Made by a program: the position numbers and the translations under genes
Assembly (NCBI GenBank): GCA_963762165.1
Contig: CAVXJN010000002.1
Location: forward strand, 186,001-250,000
From: CAVXJN01 sp963762165
Lineage (GTDB): Bacteria > Pseudomonadota > Gammaproteobacteria > JASBUN01
Length of the DNA: 64,000 nt
Direction: 5' to 3'
Shown here: one piece after another, positions 52,882 to 62,144 of the stretch
How positions within the stretch are numbered: position 1 is the stretch's first letter
Layout: each line of letters opens with the position of its first letter
Notes under the pieces: generated by a model
The model's database searches: none
What the model saw: only the letters and a program-made list of their open reading frames with translations
Told to the model about the DNA's origin: nothing

Positions 52882-54612
52882 ATAAAGTCCGAATCCAGCG
52901 CCGTAACGTGCCGAGCGCAAATCTGCGTGCCTTGGCGGCGATCGAACCGGTTCTGGATCGTATATACGCAGCGCGCGCCGTGGCCGATCCAGCGCAATTG
53001 GAATGCGGCCTGGACCGCTTGCTGCCGGTGAACGCTTTGCTCGGTATCGATCAAGCGAACGGCGTTACTCGGCGAAGCGCTGCAGCAGCGGCACCGCATC
53101 TTGGTGGTCGGTGACTTCGACGCCGACGGCGCCACCAGTTGCGCGCTGGCGGTGCGGGCCCTTCGGGCGCTGGGTGCAGCCGAGGTGGATTATCTGGTGC
53201 CGAACCGCTTTGAATTCGGTTACGGCCTGACTCCGGAGATCGTCGCCGTCGCCGCCAAGCGCGCGCCGGACCTCATCGTCACCGTCGACAATGGCATTTC
53301 CAGTGTCGCTGGGGTCGATGCTGCCCGCGCCCGCGGCATTCGCGTGCTGGTCACCGATCACCATCTCGCTGGCGCGGTGCTGCCGGCGGCGGAGGCCATC
53401 GTCAATCCCAATCAGCCGGGCGACGGTTTTGCCAGCAAGCATCTCGCAGGGGTCGGCGTGATCTTCTACGTCATGCTGGCCCTGCGGATGCATCTGCGCG
53501 ACAGCGGCTGGTTCTCGACGCGCGGGCTGCAGGAGCCGAACATGGCCCGGTTTCTCGATCTGGTGGCGCTTGGCACGGTGGCCGACGTGGTGCCGCTGGA
53601 CGCCAATAACCGGATCCTGGTCGAGCAGGGCCTGCGTCGGATTCGCGCCGGTCAGTGCTGCGCGGGAATCAGCGCCTTACTGCAGGTCGCGGGGCGCCAG
53701 TGCCAACGGATCGTGGCGTCGGATTTGGGATTCGCAGTCGGTCCGCGGCTCAACGCCGCTGGACGCCTCGAAGACATGGCGCTGGGCATCGAATGTCTGC
53801 TGACCGATGATGCACACAGCGCCGCGAAAATGGCGCAACAGCTGGACCAGCTCAACCGCGATCGGCGCGAAATCGAAGCTCAGATGCGCGATCAAGCGCT
53901 GGCGGAAATTGAGCGTATCCAACTGGCCCCGGACGACGAAACGCTGCCCCACGGCGTGTGCTTGTTCGATCCGAGCTGGCACCAGGGCGTAATCGGTATT
54001 GTCGCCTCGCGTATCAAAGAGCATCTTCATCGCCCGGTGATTGCGTTCGCGCCGGCCGGCGAAGGCCAATTGAAAGGTTCGGCGAGATCGATTCCGGGTT
54101 TGCACATACGCGATACCCTGGATGCGGTGGCAGCACATCATCCCGGCCTGATCGACAAGTTCGGCGGTCATGCCATGGCAGCGGGGCTCAGTCTCGAGCA
54201 ACAGCACTTCGAAGCCTTCAAAGCGGCATTCGATGCGGAGGTTACCCGCCAGCTCAGCCCGGAAGATCTGCAGGGCGTGATCTGGAGTGACGGCGAACTG
54301 GACGAAACCCATTTGTGCCTGGAATTGGCCGAGCGCCTGCGTGCGTCCGGGCCATGGGGCCAGGGTTTCCCGGAACCGGTATTCGACGGCAGCTTCGAAG
54401 TGATCGAACGGCGCGTCGTCGGCGACCGGCATTGGAAGATGGTCGTAAGGCCGCTGCTGGGCAGCGTCTGCATGGACGCCATCGCGTTCAATGCGCTGGA
54501 GCGGCAATGGCCGGAAAGCCGGGAAGTACGCCTGGCCTATCGGTTGGACGTCAACGAATACCGCGGCAACTGCGCAGCGCAGTTGGTGATCGAGTATATG
54601 AACCCGCTATAG
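52878..54612 (+). CDS. recJ: single-stranded-DNA-specific exonuclease RecJ (one frameshift)
   Basis: 5'-3' ssDNA exonuclease of the DHH superfamily used in RecF recombination and mismatch repair. TTG start overlapping the rpfE-like stop. The N-terminal 60 residues are in one frame; an extra base near 53065 leads to LGEALQQRHRILVVGDFDAD. DHH-family motifs follow: VGDFDADGATS, TVDNGISSV, VTDHHLAG. The C-terminal DHHA1 domain has SARSIPGLHIRDTLDAVAAH and GGHAMAAGLSL. About 577 residues. Confidence 0.94.
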
Positions 54613-54739
54613 GCACCCCGTTCCGGAACGCGCGGCATTTGGCGGCGCCGCGGGCATCTCGGTTGCGGCATTGGACCGCGCGGCTCGCCGCCCCTTTGTA
54701 GTATGATGCACACTTTGCAAATTCAATCCCTGGACGCGC

Positions 54740-55844
54740 ATGACCATGGTGGAAATCAACCCTCTCTACAGCCAGATCGAAGACCTGCAAGGGCGTGCCG
54801 AAGCCCTGAGGGGGTATCTTTGACTATCCGGCGAAGAGCGAGCGCCTGACCGAGGTAACCCGCGAACTCGAGCAGCCCGACGTCTGGAACGACCCGGAAC
54901 GGGCGCAGTCACTGGGCCGTGAACGGGCAAGCCTGGAACGCATCGTCAGTACATTGGGCACTTTGGGCTCCGGGCTCAACGATGCCCAGGAATTGCTTGA
55001 ACTGGCAGCGGAAGAAAACGATGACGGCGCCATCGGCGAAGTCGCGCGCGATCTGGAGCGCATGGAACAACAAGTCGCTGACCTGGAGTTCCAGCGCATG
55101 TTTTCCGGCGAAATGGATGCGGCCAACGCGTTCCTGGACGTCCAGTCCGGTTCCGGCGGTACCGAAGCCCAGGACTGGGCCGAGATGCTGCTGCGCATGT
55201 ACCTGCGCTGGGGGGAGCGGCGCGGATTCAAAACCGAACTGATCGAAGTGTCGCCCGGTGAAGTGGCGGGCATCAAGAGTGCTACGGTGCGCTTCGAGGG
55301 CGAATACGCCTACGGTTGGCTGCGTACCGAGACGGGCGTGCACCGGCTGGTGCGCAAGTCGCCGTTCGATTCCGGCAACCGCCGTCACACTTCTTTCGCG
55401 GCCGTGTTCGTATCGCCGGAAGTCGAGGATGATATCGACATCGAGGTCAATCCGGCGGATCTGCGCATCGACGTTTATCGCGCCAGCGGCGCTGGTGGCC
55501 AGCACGTCAACCGCACGGAGTCGGCGGTGCGCATCACCCACGAACCCAGCGGTATCGTGGTGCAATGCCAGACCGACCGTTCCCAGCACAAGAACAAAGC
55601 CACGGCCATGAAGCAGCTCAAAGCCAAGCTTTACGAACTCGAGATGCAGAAGCGCCGTGCCGAGCAGCAAGTGCAGGAAGACAGCAAGTCCGACATCGGT
55701 TGGGGCAGTCAGATTCGCTCCTACGTGCTCGATCAGTCCCGGATCAAGGATCTGCGCACTGGTGTCGAAACCGGCAACACGCAAGCGGTGTTGGACGGCG
55801 ACCTGGACTCATTCATCGAGGCGAGCCTGAAGAGCGGCCTTTGA
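54740..55844 (+). CDS. prfB: peptide chain release factor 2 (programmed +1 frameshift)
   Basis: RF2 terminates at UGA and UAA. The first 27 codons from ATG 54740 (or ATG 54746) end at an in-frame TGA at 54821; after a +1 shift the protein continues DYPAKSERLTEVTRELEQPD through to 55844. The GGQ peptide-release motif is in SGAGGQHVNRTESAVRI, and SDIGWGSQIRSYVLDQS is conserved. Unlike other frame breaks in this window this one is the known autoregulatory device. It lies between recJ and lysS, as in E. coli. Confidence 0.97.
54809..54824 (+). promoter_or_regulatory. prfB programmed frameshift site
   Basis: AGGGGG (54809-54814), TAT, then CTT-TGA-C (54818-54824) is the canonical RF2 autoregulation site: an internal Shine-Dalgarno three bases before the slippery CUU, then the UGA stop and C. 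When RF2 is scarce, tRNA-Leu slips +1 to UUU and full-length RF2 is made. Confidence 0.95.
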
Positions 55845-55873
55845 GCAACCGCACCGAACCTACTGTAGGCACC

Positions 55874-57379
55874 ATGAGCGATACACCGGAACAGAACAAT
55901 CCCGCAGATGAGCACCGCCTCATCGCCGAACGACGGACCAAGCTCGGTTCCCTGCGCGAGCGCGGCACGCCGTTTCCGAATGATTTCCGCCGTAATGTAG
56001 TGGCGGGCGAACTGCATGCGGAATACGACCGTAAAGACAATGACGCGCTGGAAGCCGAACCGGTGCGGGTCAGTGTCGCCGGCCGGATGATGGCCAAGCG
56101 GGTCATGGGCAAGGCGAGCTTCGCGCAATTGATGGACATGTCGGGACGGATTCAACTGTTCCTGCAGCGGGATGCGTTGCCGGAAGGTGTATACCAGGAG
56201 TTCAAGAGCTGGGATGTGGGCGATATCCTCGGCGCCGAGGGCGTGCTGTTCAAGACCAAAACCGGAGAATTGTCGATCAAGGTCGATCAGGCGCGCTTAT
56301 TGACCAAATCCCTGCGACCGTTGCCGGACAAATATCACGGCCTGTCGGACACCGAAACCCGCTATCGCCAGCGCTATGTCGATCTGATCATGAACGAAGT
56401 ATCGCGGGAAGTGTTCCGTACCCGCACCGCCATCGTCAATTACATTCGCGACTTTCTCAATGCGCGCGGTTTCCTGGAAGTGGAAACGCCGATGATGCAG
56501 GTGATTCCGGGTGGTGCCACGGCGCGTCCGTTCGTGACCCACCACAATGCGTTGGACATGGGCTTGTACCTGCGCATCGCGCCGGAACTGTATTTGAAGC
56601 GCCTGGTGGTCGGCGGCTTCGAGAAGGTATACGAAATCAACCGCAATTTCCGCAACGAGGGTTTGTCCACCCGCCACAATCCCGAGTTCACCATGCTCGA
56701 GTTCTATGAGGCCTACGCCGATTACCATGTGCTCATGGATCTTACCGAGCAGCTATTGCGGGGCATTGCCGAGGACGTGATCGGCAGGACGGCAATCGAA
56801 TACCAGGGCGAGCGTTATAATTTCGGCACACCCTTCGCGCGCATGACGGTGAAGGAATCCATCCTGCAGTTCAATCCGGATCTGCAACCGTCACAGATCG
56901 AAGATTTGCAGCAGGCACGGGAAATCGCCCAGCGTTTGGATATCCCGCTCAAAGACAGTTGGGGCTTGGGGAAGGTGCAGATCGAGATTTTCGAAAAAAC
57001 CGTGGAAAGCCGACTCATGAACCCAACGTTCATTACCGAGTATCCAACCGAAGTATCGCCCCTGGCGCGCCGCAATGACCAGGATCCGTCGGTAACCGAC
57101 CGATTCGAGTTTTTCGTTGGCGGCCGTGAATTGGCCAATGGTTTTTCCGAGCTCAATGACGCCGAAGATCAGGCCGAGCGATTCCAGAAGCAGGTACAGG
57201 ACAAGGACGCGGGCGACGAAGAGGCGATGCACTTCGACGCCGATTATATCCGCGCCCTGGAACACGGCATGCCGCCCACTGCCGGCGAAGGCATCGGCAT
57301 CGACCGTCTGGTGATGTTGTTTACGGATGCGCCGTCGATCCGCGATGTGCTGCTGTTTCCGCACATGCGTCCGGAATAA
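55874..57379 (+). CDS. lysS: lysyl-tRNA synthetase (class II)
   Basis: Class IIb synthetase. ATG at 55874 gives MSDTPEQNNPADEHRLIAER; the frame is open upstream only as an overlap with prfB. An N-terminal OB-fold anticodon domain (VSVAGRMMAKRVMGKASFAQ) is followed by class II motif 1 (FLNARGFLEVETPMMQ), motif 2 (FRNEGLSTRHNPEFTMLEFY) and motif 3 (GEGIGIDRLVMLFT). 501 residues. Convergent with the HDOD gene. Confidence 0.97.
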   Translation: MSDTPEQNNPADEHRLIAERRTKLGSLRERGTPFPNDFRRNVVAGELHAEYDRKDNDALEAEPVRVSVAGRMMAKRVMGKASFAQLMDMSGRIQLFLQRDALPEGVYQEFKSWDVGDILGAEGVLFKTKTGELSIKVDQARLLTKSLRPLPDKYHGLSDTETRYRQRYVDLIMNEVSREVFRTRTAIVNYIRDFLNARGFLEVETPMMQVIPGGATARPFVTHHNALDMGLYLRIAPELYLKRLVVGGFEKVYEINRNFRNEGLSTRHNPEFTMLEFYEAYADYHVLMDLTEQLLRGIAEDVIGRTAIEYQGERYNFGTPFARMTVKESILQFNPDLQPSQIEDLQQAREIAQRLDIPLKDSWGLGKVQIEIFEKTVESRLMNPTFITEYPTEVSPLARRNDQDPSVTDRFEFFVGGRELANGFSELNDAEDQAERFQKQVQDKDAGDEEAMHFDADYIRALEHGMPPTAGEGIGIDRLVMLFTDAPSIRDVLLFPHMRPE

Positions 57380-57444
57380 TCCTTATCCCGAACGTACGGA
57401 CCATGAGCGTTCGTTGCTAGGCACGCCCTGGCGTTGCGCCCCGG

Positions 57445-58290
57445 TTACGGCGCTGTGATCAGAATGTGCTCGATTTCCTCGAGCTCTTCCTTGTGGTCTT
57501 CGATTTCGACGACGTTGATGTCGGTGGCGATTCCCAGTCGTTCGAAGGCGGGAACTTCGTTCCAATCCAGCTTGCCGTACGGATGGTCGGCGCCGATGTA
57601 GGACTGCAGATTCGCCACCATCACCACGTCGACGTAGTCCGGGCCTGAGTTCGGCGCGCGATCCAGATTTTCATGTTCCGCGGCCACCGCCACCAGACTT
57701 TCGGGAAATTCCCAGTTGCGGAGGATCTTCTCACCCAAGGTCGGGTGCAACTTGAAGATCACGTCATCGAGCAACGCTTCGTCTTCCAGCAATTCCGGTA
57801 TGTCGTCCGCGCGCACCAGGATCGGCAGTGCACCGATATCGTGAATCAGGCCGCCGAGCATCGCCTGATCTTTCTGCAGACCGTTCACTTGTCCTGCCAG
57901 CACGCGGCTGATCGCCGAAACCTGCACGCTATGTTCCCAGAGTCTGCGCAAGCGCGTGTCCAGCGCTTCCGAGGTAGCTTGGAACATCTGCCGCATCACC
58001 AGGGTGGTAACCAGATTTCGTACGACGGCATAGCCCATGCGGGCAATCGCATTCTGCAGATTGTCGATAGGGTTGCGCGCCCGATACAGCGGGCTGTTTG
58101 CAACCTGCAGCAGCCGCGCGGAAAGTGCTGCGTCCGTCGCCACGATTCCTGCGATCTGGCCAGCCGAGGTGTCGTCGGCCTCCACTGCATCCCGCACCCG
58201 GAGAGCGACTTCCGGAAGAGTGGGCAGTATCAGCTCGTTGTTCTCGATTTCGCTCTGCAGATCAGAAAGCAGCTTCTCTTCGTTGATCAA
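57445..58290 (-). CDS. HDOD-domain protein (putative signalling)
   Basis: 281 residues. An HDOD domain spans about residues 19-215: LILPTLPEVALRVRDAVEAD, ATDAALSARLLQVANSPLYR and GGLIHDIGALPILV. His-Asp at about 150-151 is retained, but the other HD-GYP metal residues are not evident, so catalysis is uncertain. HDOD proteins are usually single-domain signalling factors in motility, biofilm or c-di-GMP networks. The C-terminus is very acidic (EDHKEELEEIEHI). It is downstream of ygfZ on the same strand, across a 108-base gap with no other feature I can support. Confidence 0.87.
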   Translation of the reverse strand: MINEEKLLSDLQSEIENNELILPTLPEVALRVRDAVEADDTSAGQIAGIVATDAALSARLLQVANSPLYRARNPIDNLQNAIARMGYAVVRNLVTTLVMRQMFQATSEALDTRLRRLWEHSVQVSAISRVLAGQVNGLQKDQAMLGGLIHDIGALPILVRADDIPELLEDEALLDDVIFKLHPTLGEKILRNWEFPESLVAVAAEHENLDRAPNSGPDYVDVVMVANLQSYIGADHPYGKLDWNEVPAFERLGIATDINVVEIEDHKEELEEIEHILITAP

Positions 58291-58398
58291 ACCGATGTCT
58301 CCCCGGGAAGGCGCTGGTAATGGCTTGTAGGAAATCTATTGCTTACTTATCGGCATGCGCCGCAGCGCCTTTAAGGGGTCGCGCAGGCGATGTTCGAC

Positions 58399-59460
58399 TT
58401 AGGCGTCGTCGCTTGCGGGATCAGGCAGGGCGTAGGGAAGGTCGAGCAACTCCAACACGGGTCCGCCGGCATTTCCCAGGTGCAGCGGGGCGTCGTGGGT
58501 GCGGGCGATTTCGAGTACGGCGAGCAATTCGAAGCCGCCGTCCGGTGCGCGCCGGGCGCTAACCACTTTGCCGGTGCTCTGACCGTTGGAACCTTCGGCG
58601 AACACGCCATCGCCGGGTTGCGGCTGTTCGCTAGCGTCCACCCTGGCCCGGTACATGCGGCGTTTGAGTTTGCCGAGATATTGCATTCGGGCCACGACTT
58701 CCTGGCCGGTGTAGCAGCCCTTCTTGAAGTTCACGCCGCCCAGCACCTGCAGATTGGTCATTTGCGGCACGAATGCGTCGGCGGTCTGTTCGTATACCAT
58801 CGGCAATCCGGCACGGATATCCAGTAATTCCCACGGGTCCCGTCCTACCGGAGCGGCGTGCACGTCCAGCGTGGTCCACAATTTTTTCATGGGTTCGAGT
58901 TCGCCGTGAATCTCGAACCGGGGGTGCGGTCCCGGCAGGCGGATGGCGGTCAAATCCTTGGCCTGCACGGCCTCGTCGACTTGCGGCGGGAGGTTGCCCA
59001 GATAGGCGCGCAACTCCGATTCCGACTGCGGCCCGGAAAAGCCGATCCGCACCAAGCTGTCGCTGGCATCCTCGAGTGTGACTTTGGCGCGCAGTACGAA
59101 CATCCGCAGCCGCTTCACTGTCCCTTCGACCAGGGTTCGGGGGAGGCAAAGGAAATAGCGGTCGCCACGCATAAAAATCCGGAAATTGGCCAGCATCCGG
59201 CCCTTGGGGCTGCAATAGGCGGAGAGCTGACTGTGGCCGGAATCCACTTGGCGCACGTCGCCGGTGAACTGGCCTTGCAAAAAGGCCGCCGCGTCTTCGC
59301 CATACACGGCAATCAGACCCAGGTGGGAAAGATCCGCAATGACCTCACCGGTGGTGACCACACGCAGTTCCCGTTCTTCATTGCCGAAAGATTGGACGAA
59401 ACCATCGTCGGACACTTCTGCGCCCTTATGCTGCAAAAACGCTTTCCAGTCGGATTTCAT
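58399..59460 (-). CDS. ygfZ: folate-binding Fe-S cluster repair protein YgfZ
   Basis: Tetrahydrofolate-dependent protein needed for several Fe-S enzymes. The signature KKGCYTGQEVVAR (Cys about 249) is intact; the N-terminal half has the aminomethyltransferase-like fold with FLQGQFTGDVRQV and CSPKGRMLANFRI. I use the ATG ending at 59460 (MKSDWKAFLQHKGAEV), since the 17 extra codons upstream are not YgfZ-like. About 353 residues. Divergent from sdhC across 199 bases; in E. coli ygfZ is next to sdhE and ygfX. Confidence 0.93.
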   Translation of the reverse strand: MKSDWKAFLQHKGAEVSDDGFVQSFGNEERELRVVTTGEVIADLSHLGLIAVYGEDAAAFLQGQFTGDVRQVDSGHSQLSAYCSPKGRMLANFRIFMRGDRYFLCLPRTLVEGTVKRLRMFVLRAKVTLEDASDSLVRIGFSGPQSESELRAYLGNLPPQVDEAVQAKDLTAIRLPGPHPRFEIHGELEPMKKLWTTLDVHAAPVGRDPWELLDIRAGLPMVYEQTADAFVPQMTNLQVLGGVNFKKGCYTGQEVVARMQYLGKLKRRMYRARVDASEQPQPGDGVFAEGSNGQSTGKVVSARRAPDGGFELLAVLEIARTHDAPLHLGNAGGPVLELLDLPYALPDPASDDA

Positions 59461-59659
59461 GCGGAAATGGCCTGCGGTGAGGTGACTTGCGGTGGCGCAC
59501 ATATTAGTCAAACGTGCCGGGTTTGTCAGCCGAACCTGCCAACGGCAGCAGGTTGAGTGCGGCCTCGTGCGGCACTATGATGGGCGGACAGCGCAGCGAT
59601 CGGTTTTGGGACCTGGCGCGCGGCGAATTCTTCTCAGGGAGGCGACACAGTCGGTGGCG

Positions 59660-60040
59660 ATGGCGAATCCGAACAAAAGACCCGTCTTTCTGAACCTGCT
59701 TCTCATCCGACAACCCCCCGCCGCCGTGCTCTCCATCGGTCACCGCATCTCCGGCGTGCTGATGGTGCTGTTGCTGCCCTTGCTGATCTATTTATTTGAC
59801 CTTTCGGTTCGGAGCCCCGCCAGTTACGCGCGCTTGCAGTCCTGGTTCGATTCAGTACCCGGCAAAATATTCGTGGTCGCACTGGCTTGGATGCTCGCCC
59901 ATCATCTGCTCGCCGGTATTCGCTTTCTGCTGCTCGATGTGCACGTGGGAGTGGAGCGGACGCCGGCTCGGCGCAGCGCCTGGGTGGTGAATATCGCCGG
60001 CATCGTGATCACCTTGATCGTCTTGGGAGCCGTGCTGTGA
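59660..60040 (+). CDS. sdhC: succinate dehydrogenase cytochrome b556 subunit
   Basis: Membrane anchor of complex II. 126 residues with three helices. The quinone-site segment LSIGHRISGVLM (Ser and Arg) and the heme-ligand His region AHHLLAGIRFLLLDVHVG are present. The start MANPNKRPVFLNLLLIRQPP is typical. AGGGAGG lies 16 bases before this ATG but about 10 before an in-frame GTG at 59654, so the GTG may be the true start. The stop overlaps sdhD (GTGA). Confidence 0.92.
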   Translation: MANPNKRPVFLNLLLIRQPPAAVLSIGHRISGVLMVLLLPLLIYLFDLSVRSPASYARLQSWFDSVPGKIFVVALAWMLAHHLLAGIRFLLLDVHVGVERTPARRSAWVVNIAGIVITLIVLGAVL

Positions 60041-60378
60041 GTCGTCCCATGCACGGCTTGCGGGCGTGGATACTGCAGCGCGTAAGTGCGTTGTATCTCG
60101 GCGCCTTCGTGCTGTATTTGTTGTTGCGTCTCGCCTTTGGCGGCAGCGGCGATTATGCCACGTGGCGCGCGTGGGTGGCGCAACCGCACGTTACGGTGCT
60201 GGCGGCCGTGTTCTTCATTATGCTGCTCGGCCACGCCTGGGTCGGTGCCCGCGACGTGATTCTCGATTATGCCCCCAATCTGGTATTGCGCGCGGGATTG
60301 CTGATCGTATTGGCGCTGGCGTTGTTGCTGTGCGCTGCCTGGGTAGGAAGGATACTGATGTTGGCAGCAATACTATGA
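60037..60378 (+). CDS. sdhD: succinate dehydrogenase membrane anchor subunit SdhD
   Basis: Second hydrophobic anchor, 113 residues, three membrane helices. It begins at GTG 60037 inside the sdhC stop, with GLRAWILQRVSALYLGAFVL and the heme/quinone-side motif HAWVGARDVILDYAP. An internal ATG at 60049 is an alternative start. Its end overlaps sdhA by four bases (ATGA), so all of sdhCDA is coupled. Confidence 0.91.
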   Translation: MSRPMHGLRAWILQRVSALYLGAFVLYLLLRLAFGGSGDYATWRAWVAQPHVTVLAAVFFIMLLGHAWVGARDVILDYAPNLVLRAGLLIVLALALLLCAAWVGRILMLAAIL

Positions 60379-62135
60379 GCATCGCACGCAGGAAATTCGA
60401 TTCCCTGATCATCGGCGCCGGCGGCGGCGGACTACGCGCAGCGCTGCAGCTCGCCCGCGCCGATGCCCAGGTGGCGGTGGTCTCGAAGGTGTTCCCCACT
60501 CGTTCCCACACCGTGGCCGCTCAAGGCGGTGTGAACGCCGCGCTCGCCAATGTGTCGTCCGACAACTGGCATTGGCACATGTTCGACACGGTGAAGGGTA
60601 GCGATTACCTCGGCGACCAGGACGCGATCGAATATATGTGTCGCGCCGCTTCCCGCATTGTCTACGAACTGGAACATTACGGCGTGCCGTTTTCGCGCCT
60701 CGAAGACGGGCGCATCTACCAACGCGCCTTCGGCGGCCAGAGCAAGAACTTCGGCGGCGAGCAGGCGGTCCGCACCTGTGCTGCTGCGGACCGCACCGGC
60801 CATGCGATTCTTCATGCTCTGTACCAGCAGAACGTGCGCGCGAAGACGCATTTTTTCGACGAGTATTTCGCCATCGATCTGTTGACCGACGCTGAAGGTT
60901 ACGTGCTCGGTGCGCTGGTGATGGAAATCGAGACCGGCGAGCCGATGATCATCGAGGCCAAGACCACGTTGATCGCCACCGGTGGTGCGGGCCAAATCTT
61001 CCGCACCAGCACGAACGCGCTGATCAACACCGGCGACGGTATGGCAATGGCGTTGCGCGCAGGTGTGCCGCTGCAGGACATGGAGTTTTTTCAGTTCCAT
61101 CCCACCGGCATCGCCGGCAAGGGCATGCTGATTACCGAAGGGGCGCGCGGTGAGGGCGGTTACCTGGTCAATGGCGAAGGTGAGCGCTTCATGGAGCGGT
61201 ATGCGCCCAAGGCCAAGGATCTGGCGAGCCGCGATGTGGTCAGCCGGTCCATTGCCACGGAGATCCGCGAAGGCCGCGGCTGCGGTCCCGACAAGAACTA
61301 CGTGCTGCTGAAGGTGGATCATCTGGGTGCTGACGTGGTTGCCAAGCGTCTGCCTGGTATTCGCGAGCTATGTCGCACCTTTCTCGGCATCGAGCCTGCG
61401 GAGGAGCCGATTCCCGTGTTTCCCACGGCCCATTACACCATGGGGGGGATCCCGACCAATCGTTTCGGGCAAGTGGTAACGCCGGCACGGCACGGTCCGG
61501 AAGAAGCGGCGCCGGGCTTGTACGCCGCAGGTGAGTGCGCCTGCGTGTCGGTACACGGCGCGAATCGCTTGGGCGGCAATTCGCTTTTGGACATTTTGGT
61601 GTTCGGCCGTGCTGCTGCGAATCACATCATCGATTTCCTCGGCGACAACCGGTATCACCGGGCGCTCGACGAAACCAGCGTGGAACGCGCCATGGCGCGC
61701 CTGACCCGTTGGGACGCACGCGGCGACGGCGAGACGGTGGACGATGTGCGCGCCGATATGAAAAAGGCGATGGAAGATCATTGCGGCGTGTTTCGCGAAG
61801 CGGGCGTACTCAATGACGGTCTCGAGAAGCTCAGAGCCATTGCTGCGCGGCTTCCCGATGTCCGCCTGACCGATCACAGCAAGGTGTTCAACACCGCGCG
61901 CGTGGAGGCACTGGAGTTGGAAAATCTCATGGACTGCGCGCTTGCCACAGTCGTGTCGGCCGCGGCGCGCACCGAGAGCCGGGGCGCCCATACCCGCATC
62001 GATTTTCCCGACCGTGATGACGAGCGCTGGCTCAAACACAGCCTGTATTTTCAGGACGGGCGGCTGGACTTCAAGCCGGTGCGGACCAAACCGTTGACCG
62101 TGGATTCGTTCCCGCCCAAGCCGCGCGTGTACTAG
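60375..62135 (+). CDS. sdhA: succinate dehydrogenase flavoprotein subunit
   Basis: Oxidises succinate to fumarate. The FAD-binding start DSLIIGAGGGGLRAALQLA is followed by SHTVAAQGGVNAAL, where His 45 is the covalent FAD attachment site. FHPTGIAGKGMLITEGARGE and the substrate-binding RFMERY/DLASRDVVSR segments are conserved. 586 residues. The ATG overlaps the sdhD stop. The downstream sdhE is the flavinylation factor for this subunit. Confidence 0.98.
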   Translation: MSIARRKFDSLIIGAGGGGLRAALQLARADAQVAVVSKVFPTRSHTVAAQGGVNAALANVSSDNWHWHMFDTVKGSDYLGDQDAIEYMCRAASRIVYELEHYGVPFSRLEDGRIYQRAFGGQSKNFGGEQAVRTCAAADRTGHAILHALYQQNVRAKTHFFDEYFAIDLLTDAEGYVLGALVMEIETGEPMIIEAKTTLIATGGAGQIFRTSTNALINTGDGMAMALRAGVPLQDMEFFQFHPTGIAGKGMLITEGARGEGGYLVNGEGERFMERYAPKAKDLASRDVVSRSIATEIREGRGCGPDKNYVLLKVDHLGADVVAKRLPGIRELCRTFLGIEPAEEPIPVFPTAHYTMGGIPTNRFGQVVTPARHGPEEAAPGLYAAGECACVSVHGANRLGGNSLLDILVFGRAAANHIIDFLGDNRYHRALDETSVERAMARLTRWDARGDGETVDDVRADMKKAMEDHCGVFREAGVLNDGLEKLRAIAARLPDVRLTDHSKVFNTARVEALELENLMDCALATVVSAAARTESRGAHTRIDFPDRDDERWLKHSLYFQDGRLDFKPVRTKPLTVDSFPPKPRVY

Positions 62136-62144
62136 GAGCACCCG

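Noticed and set aside
9550..53070. Reading the split genes as real pseudogenes or a frameshifting genetic code
   Set aside because: Most are indispensable, similarity resumes at the next codon, sites share no common slippery sequence, and many long genes in the same window are intact.
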